The notes under the pieces were generated by a model. That model was given only the letters and a program-made list of their open reading frames with translations, made no database searches and was not told where the DNA came from. 8,661 nt of DNA from Streptomyces sp. NRRL WC-3549 (GTDB lineage Bacteria > Actinomycetota > Actinomycetes > Streptomycetales > Streptomycetaceae): the NCBI RefSeq assembly GCF_000721935.1, contig NZ_KL585430.1, forward strand, positions 65,725-74,385. The letters are read 5' to 3'. Shown in pieces: positions 6,324 through 8,661 of this stretch (within the stretch, counting starts at the first letter, position 1; each line of letters opens with the position of its first letter). The position numbers and the translations under genes are program-made.

Positions 6324-7027
6324 ATGACGGAGCGAGGCGGCAGGAGCGGTGTGCGGGGCGGACGCGGTGGGCGCGCGGGGGCGAAGGGCGCGGTGGCGGC
6401 CGCGCGGCGCCCGGAGGTCCGGTCGCGTACGAGGGCGAGGGGCTGGAGCCGGACGGGGACTACGACGGGGTGCGGTTCGAGGGGGCGGACCTCGCGGACG
6501 AGGTGGGCCGGGGCGCCCGCTTCATGGACTGCGAGCTGCGCGGCTGCGGACTGGACCGTGCGGATCTCGGCCGGGCCAGATTCATGGACTCGGTGCTGAC
6601 GGGGGTGCGCGGGGTGGGCACGGACCTCGCGGAGGCGTCCCTGCGCGACGTGGAGATCGTCGACGCGCGGCTGGGCGGGGTCCAGCTGCACGGCGCGGTG
6701 CTGGAGCGGGTCCTGGTGCGGGGCGGGAAGATCGACTACCTGAATCTGCGGACGGCCCGGCTGAAGGACGTCGTCTTCGAGGGCTGTGTGCTGTCGGAGC
6801 CGGACTTCGGTCAGGCGCAGATGACACGGGTGGAGTTCCGGGACTGCGTGGTGCGGCGGGCCGACTTCACCCAGACCCGTATGGACGGGGTCGATCTGCG
6901 TGCGGTCACCGAGCTCGACATCGCGCGGGGGGTGGACCGGCTGGCGGGTGCGGTGATCAGCCCGGTGCAGCTGATGGAGCTGGCGCCGGCCTTCGCCGCG
7001 CAGATCGGGGTGCGGGTGGAGGCGTAG
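6324..7027 (+). CDS. Pentapeptide-repeat protein, N-terminus apparently frameshifted
   Basis: From about 6422 to the TAG at 7025-7027 the frame encodes about 200 residues of degenerate pentapeptide repeats (A(D/N)LxX style: VRFEGADL, LDRADLGRARF, ARLKDVVFEGC, VEFRDCVVRRADF). These should fold as a right-handed beta-helix. The end GAVISPVQLMELAP is typical of family C-termini. The protein is soluble and its function unknown; such proteins usually act by binding partners. This frame has no usable start: no ATG near, a GTG at 6197 far upstream preceding a low-quality stretch, and a GTG at 6470 that would cut the conserved beginning. ATG 6324 lies in the frame one base later (MTERGGR, then AARRPEVR), which resembles the basic N-terminus I expect for this family. 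The reading must change frame between about 6420 and 6430. This could be a real mutation or a sequencing or assembly error. The gene converges on the next one with 8 bp between the stops. Confidence 0.7.
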
Positions 7028-7035
7028 GCGTTCGC

Positions 7036-7533
7036 TCAGACGCGGGGGAAGCGGGCCTGGAGGTCCCAGACGACGGGGTTGTCGGCGAGCCCGTCGTGCA
7101 GGTCGGCGAGGTCGGCGATCAGGTCGTGCAGGAAGTCGCGGGCCTCGCGGCGCAGCAGGGAGTGGCTGAAGGTGAGCGGTGGTTCCTCGCCGGGCATCCA
7201 GTCCGCCTCGATGTCCACCCAGCCGAAGCGGCGTTCGAACAGCATGCGGTCGGAGGACTCGGTGAAGTCGAGCTCGGCGTACTGGCGGCGGTGGGAGCGG
7301 CTGCCGCGCGGGTCCTGGTCGAGTTGCTCGACGATGTCGCAGAGCGCCCAGGCGAAGTCGAGCACGGGGACCCATCCCCAGCCTGTGGACAGTTCGCGGT
7401 CCGCCTTGGTGTCGGCGAGGTAGACGTCTCCGGAGAACAGGTCGTGCCGCAGGGCGCGGACGTCCGCGCGGCGGTAGTCGGTCTGCGGGGGATCCGGGAA
7501 GCGCCGGGAGAGGGAGTAGCCGATGTCGAGCAC
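7036..7533 (-). CDS. Unrecognised 165-residue protein
   Basis: A soluble acidic protein with no signal peptide and no membrane segment. I do not recognise the family. The N-terminal half has the pattern DVRALRHDLFSGDVYLADTKADRELSTGWGWVPVLDFAWALCDIVEQL, with a GWGW turn and an LDFAWAL helix. The middle has FGWVDIEADWMPG, rich in Trp, Asp and Glu, and the C-terminal third is a long helix (LLRREARDFLHDLIADLADLHDGL). It looks like a single compact domain of the sort found as conserved Streptomyces hypothetical proteins. The GTG start at 7533 is the only good choice, and no Shine-Dalgarno is visible. It lies 85 bp downstream of terD on the same strand, so read-through from terD is possible. The spacer is a run of G/C with no clear terminator. 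Confidence 0.75.
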   Translation of the reverse strand: MLDIGYSLSRRFPDPPQTDYRRADVRALRHDLFSGDVYLADTKADRELSTGWGWVPVLDFAWALCDIVEQLDQDPRGSRSHRRQYAELDFTESSDRMLFERRFGWVDIEADWMPGEEPPLTFSHSLLRREARDFLHDLIADLADLHDGLADNPVVWDLQARFPRV

Positions 7534-7618
7534 GGCTCGATGGTGTCATGCCCGGCGGGCGGCCCGCGCCGACCGGGGCCCGGGGGCGGTGGGGCGGGGG
7601 CCTGCGAGGTCCCTGGCG

Positions 7619-8194
7619 TCAGAGGTTGACGCCGAAGTCCTGGGCGATGCCGCGCAGGCCCGAGGCGTAACCCTGGCCGACCGCGCGGAACTTCCACTCG
7701 GCGCCGTTGCGGTAGAGCTCGCCGAAGACCATGGCGGTCTCGGTGGCGGCGTCCTCGCTCAGGTCGTAGCGGGCGATCTCGGTGCCGCCGGCCTGGTTGA
7801 CGATGCGGATGAAGGCGTTGCGCACCTGGCCGAAGTTCTGGCTGCGGGTCTCGGCGTCGTAGATCGAGACCGGGAAGACGATCTTGTCGATCTCCGCCGG
7901 GAGGCCTGCCAGGTTGACGTTGATCTGCTCGTCGTCACCCTCGCCCTGGCCGGTGACGTTGTCACCGGTGTGGACGATGGTCTGGTCCGGCGTCGCCTTG
8001 TTGTTGAAGAAGACGAAGTGGCCGTCGGAGAAGACCTTGCCGGCCGCGTCCACCGCGATCGCCGAGGCGTCGAGGTCGAAGTCGGTGCCGGTGGTGGTGC
8101 GGACGTCCCAGCCGAGGCCGACCGTGACGGCGGTCAGGCCCGGGGCCTCCTTGGTGAGCGAGACGTTGCCGCCCTTGGACAGGCTTACTGCCAT
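7619..8194 (-). CDS. terD: TerD-family tellurium resistance/stress protein
   Basis: A 191-residue cytoplasmic Ca2+-binding protein of the TerD family, complete and canonical in length. It begins [13 protein letters not shown]. It contains [20 protein letters not shown] (26-45) and [19 protein letters not shown] (77-95), whose acidic residues form the family's Ca2+ sites. It ends [21 protein letters not shown]. Ter proteins protect against tellurite and other envelope or DNA stress by an unsettled mechanism, and Streptomyces carry several paralogues, so the symbol denotes the family. The start ATG 8194 has a good ribosome site (GGAAAGGGA about 7 nt upstream). No terB, terC or other ter genes are in the window, so this is a stand-alone copy. 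A perfect inverted repeat lies in its leader. Confidence 0.96.
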   Translation of the reverse strand: MAVSLSKGGNVSLTKEAPGLTAVTVGLGWDVRTTTGTDFDLDASAIAVDAAGKVFSDGHFVFFNNKATPDQTIVHTGDNVTGQGEGDDEQINVNLAGLPAEIDKIVFPVSIYDAETRSQNFGQVRNAFIRIVNQAGGTEIARYDLSEDAATETAMVFGELYRNGAEWKFRAVGQGYASGLRGIAQDFGVNL

Positions 8195-8222
8195 GGGAAG
8201 TCCCTTTCCTCGTCGTGTGCGG

Positions 8223-8242
8223 GCTTCGTGCCATCACGAAGC
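8223..8242 (-). repeat. Perfect inverted repeat in the terD upstream region
   Basis: GCTTCGTG (8223-8230) and CACGAAGC (8235-8242) are perfect 8-bp arms around a 4-nt loop, 28 nt before the terD ATG. Read leftward it overlaps TAGCTT (8244-8239), a possible -10 box, so it could be a repressor operator; alternatively it is a leader stem-loop just before the ribosome site. No convincing -35 is seen. Confidence 0.5.
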
Positions 8243-8374
8243 TACCGTCACCCGTCATAACGCGGACAGGGGACCACGAGGTTCCTGGTCGCTTTACTTT
8301 CTTTGCCGAACTTCTGCCCGCAGGCCCCCTAAACAAGGTGACGAACCGGCCCCGGGGCAGGGACCATGGGTGTC

Positions 8375-8643
8375 ATGTCCGGGCCCTATGTCATCCGCGG
8401 TTCGGTCTCCCTTCCGGAGGCCGAACTCATGTGGCGTTTCTCGCGCTCCTCCGGCCCTGGCGGGCAGCACGTCAACACCACCGACTCGCAGGTGGAACTC
8501 CGGTTCGACCTGGCGGCGACCGAGGCCCTGCCCGAGGTGTGGAAGGCGCGGGCGCTCGAACGGCTGGCGGGCAGGCTGGTGGGCGGTGTCGTCTCCGTAC
8601 GCGCCTCGGACCACCGCTCGCAGTGGCGCAACCGCGAGACGGT
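8375..8643 (+). CDS. arfB: ArfB-type peptidyl-tRNA hydrolase (ribosome rescue), 3' truncated
   Basis: The first 89 residues of a codon-independent release factor homologue that frees stalled ribosomes by hydrolysing peptidyl-tRNA. The catalytic GGQ is at residues 29-31 within FSRSSGPGGQHVNTTDSQVE (22-41), the RF-1 domain signature. No codon-recognition domain precedes it, so it is the short ArfB/YaeJ type rather than a true RF1 or RF2. The basic C-terminal tail that enters the mRNA channel would come after the break and is missing. Genomic sequence stops at about 8643, where adapter begins, so the frame beyond it (VCLLYT) is artificial. ATG 8375 gives the expected family start. ATG 8366, in frame and nearer to a GGCAGGGA sequence, is possible and would add three residues. 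The gene diverges from terD. Confidence 0.9.
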
Positions 8644-8661
8644 CTGTCTCTTATACACATC
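8644..8661. other. Untrimmed Tn5/Nextera adapter at contig end
   Basis: CTGTCTCTTATACACATC is the reverse complement of the Tn5 mosaic-end sequence used in Nextera library preparation, lacking only its last base. It is AT-rich against a GC-rich background and begins abruptly inside a conserved gene, so it is a technical artefact and not genomic DNA. Confidence 0.97.

Noticed and set aside
5852..7027. Continuous 391-codon frame that could be read as a fusion into the pentapeptide protein
   Set aside because: Its first part is an out-of-frame shadow of the GNAT gene and the gap after it; only the part from about 6422 looks like protein.
8644..8661. Transposon end or insertion site
   Set aside because: It matches the sequencing library mosaic end exactly and sits at the very end of the contig; no transposase or target duplication is present.

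Overview
The window is chromosomal DNA of a Streptomyces or very close relative. GC is very high with G/C-biased third codon positions. Several start codons are GTG. The MsiK protein is near-canonical, and small genes lack Shine-Dalgarno sequences and carry TANNNT boxes 6-7 nt before the start codon. It is the end of a draft contig: the last 18 bases are Tn5/Nextera adapter, not genome.

Left part (1-2890): the possible tail of a + strand gene faces three leftward genes. In transcription order these are msiK (ATPase shared by several sugar ABC importers), a small membrane-anchored or secreted protein, and a sugar-1-phosphate nucleotidyltransferase. msiK has its own promoter, a structured leader that sequesters its Shine-Dalgarno, a DasR-like palindrome in that leader, and a strong terminator hairpin. 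The two genes behind it look leaderless and separately transcribed.

Middle (2880-4710): a tRNA-Thr(UGU) gene diverges from msiK and converges on mgtE (CBS-domain Mg2+ channel). A hairpin that can terminate in both directions lies between tRNA and mgtE. The ~300-bp region between mgtE and the next gene holds no gene but has three hairpins and a leaderless promoter.

Right part (4711-8643): an APH(6)/hydroxyurea-phosphotransferase-like kinase and a GNAT acetyltransferase lie in tandem, each with a leaderless-type promoter. A pentapeptide-repeat protein follows, whose N-terminus appears frameshifted. It converges on an unrecognised 165-residue protein, which lies downstream of terD (tellurium/stress Ca2+-binding protein). 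An arfB-type peptidyl-tRNA hydrolase (ribosome rescue) diverges from terD and is cut by the contig end.

The genes are mostly independent housekeeping or stress functions: carbohydrate uptake energising, Mg2+ homeostasis, tRNA, ribosome rescue and stress protection. I see no mobile element, CRISPR array, phage gene or biosynthetic cluster. The most interesting material is regulatory: the msiK leader with its overlapping DasR-like site, and the repeated leaderless-start architecture.
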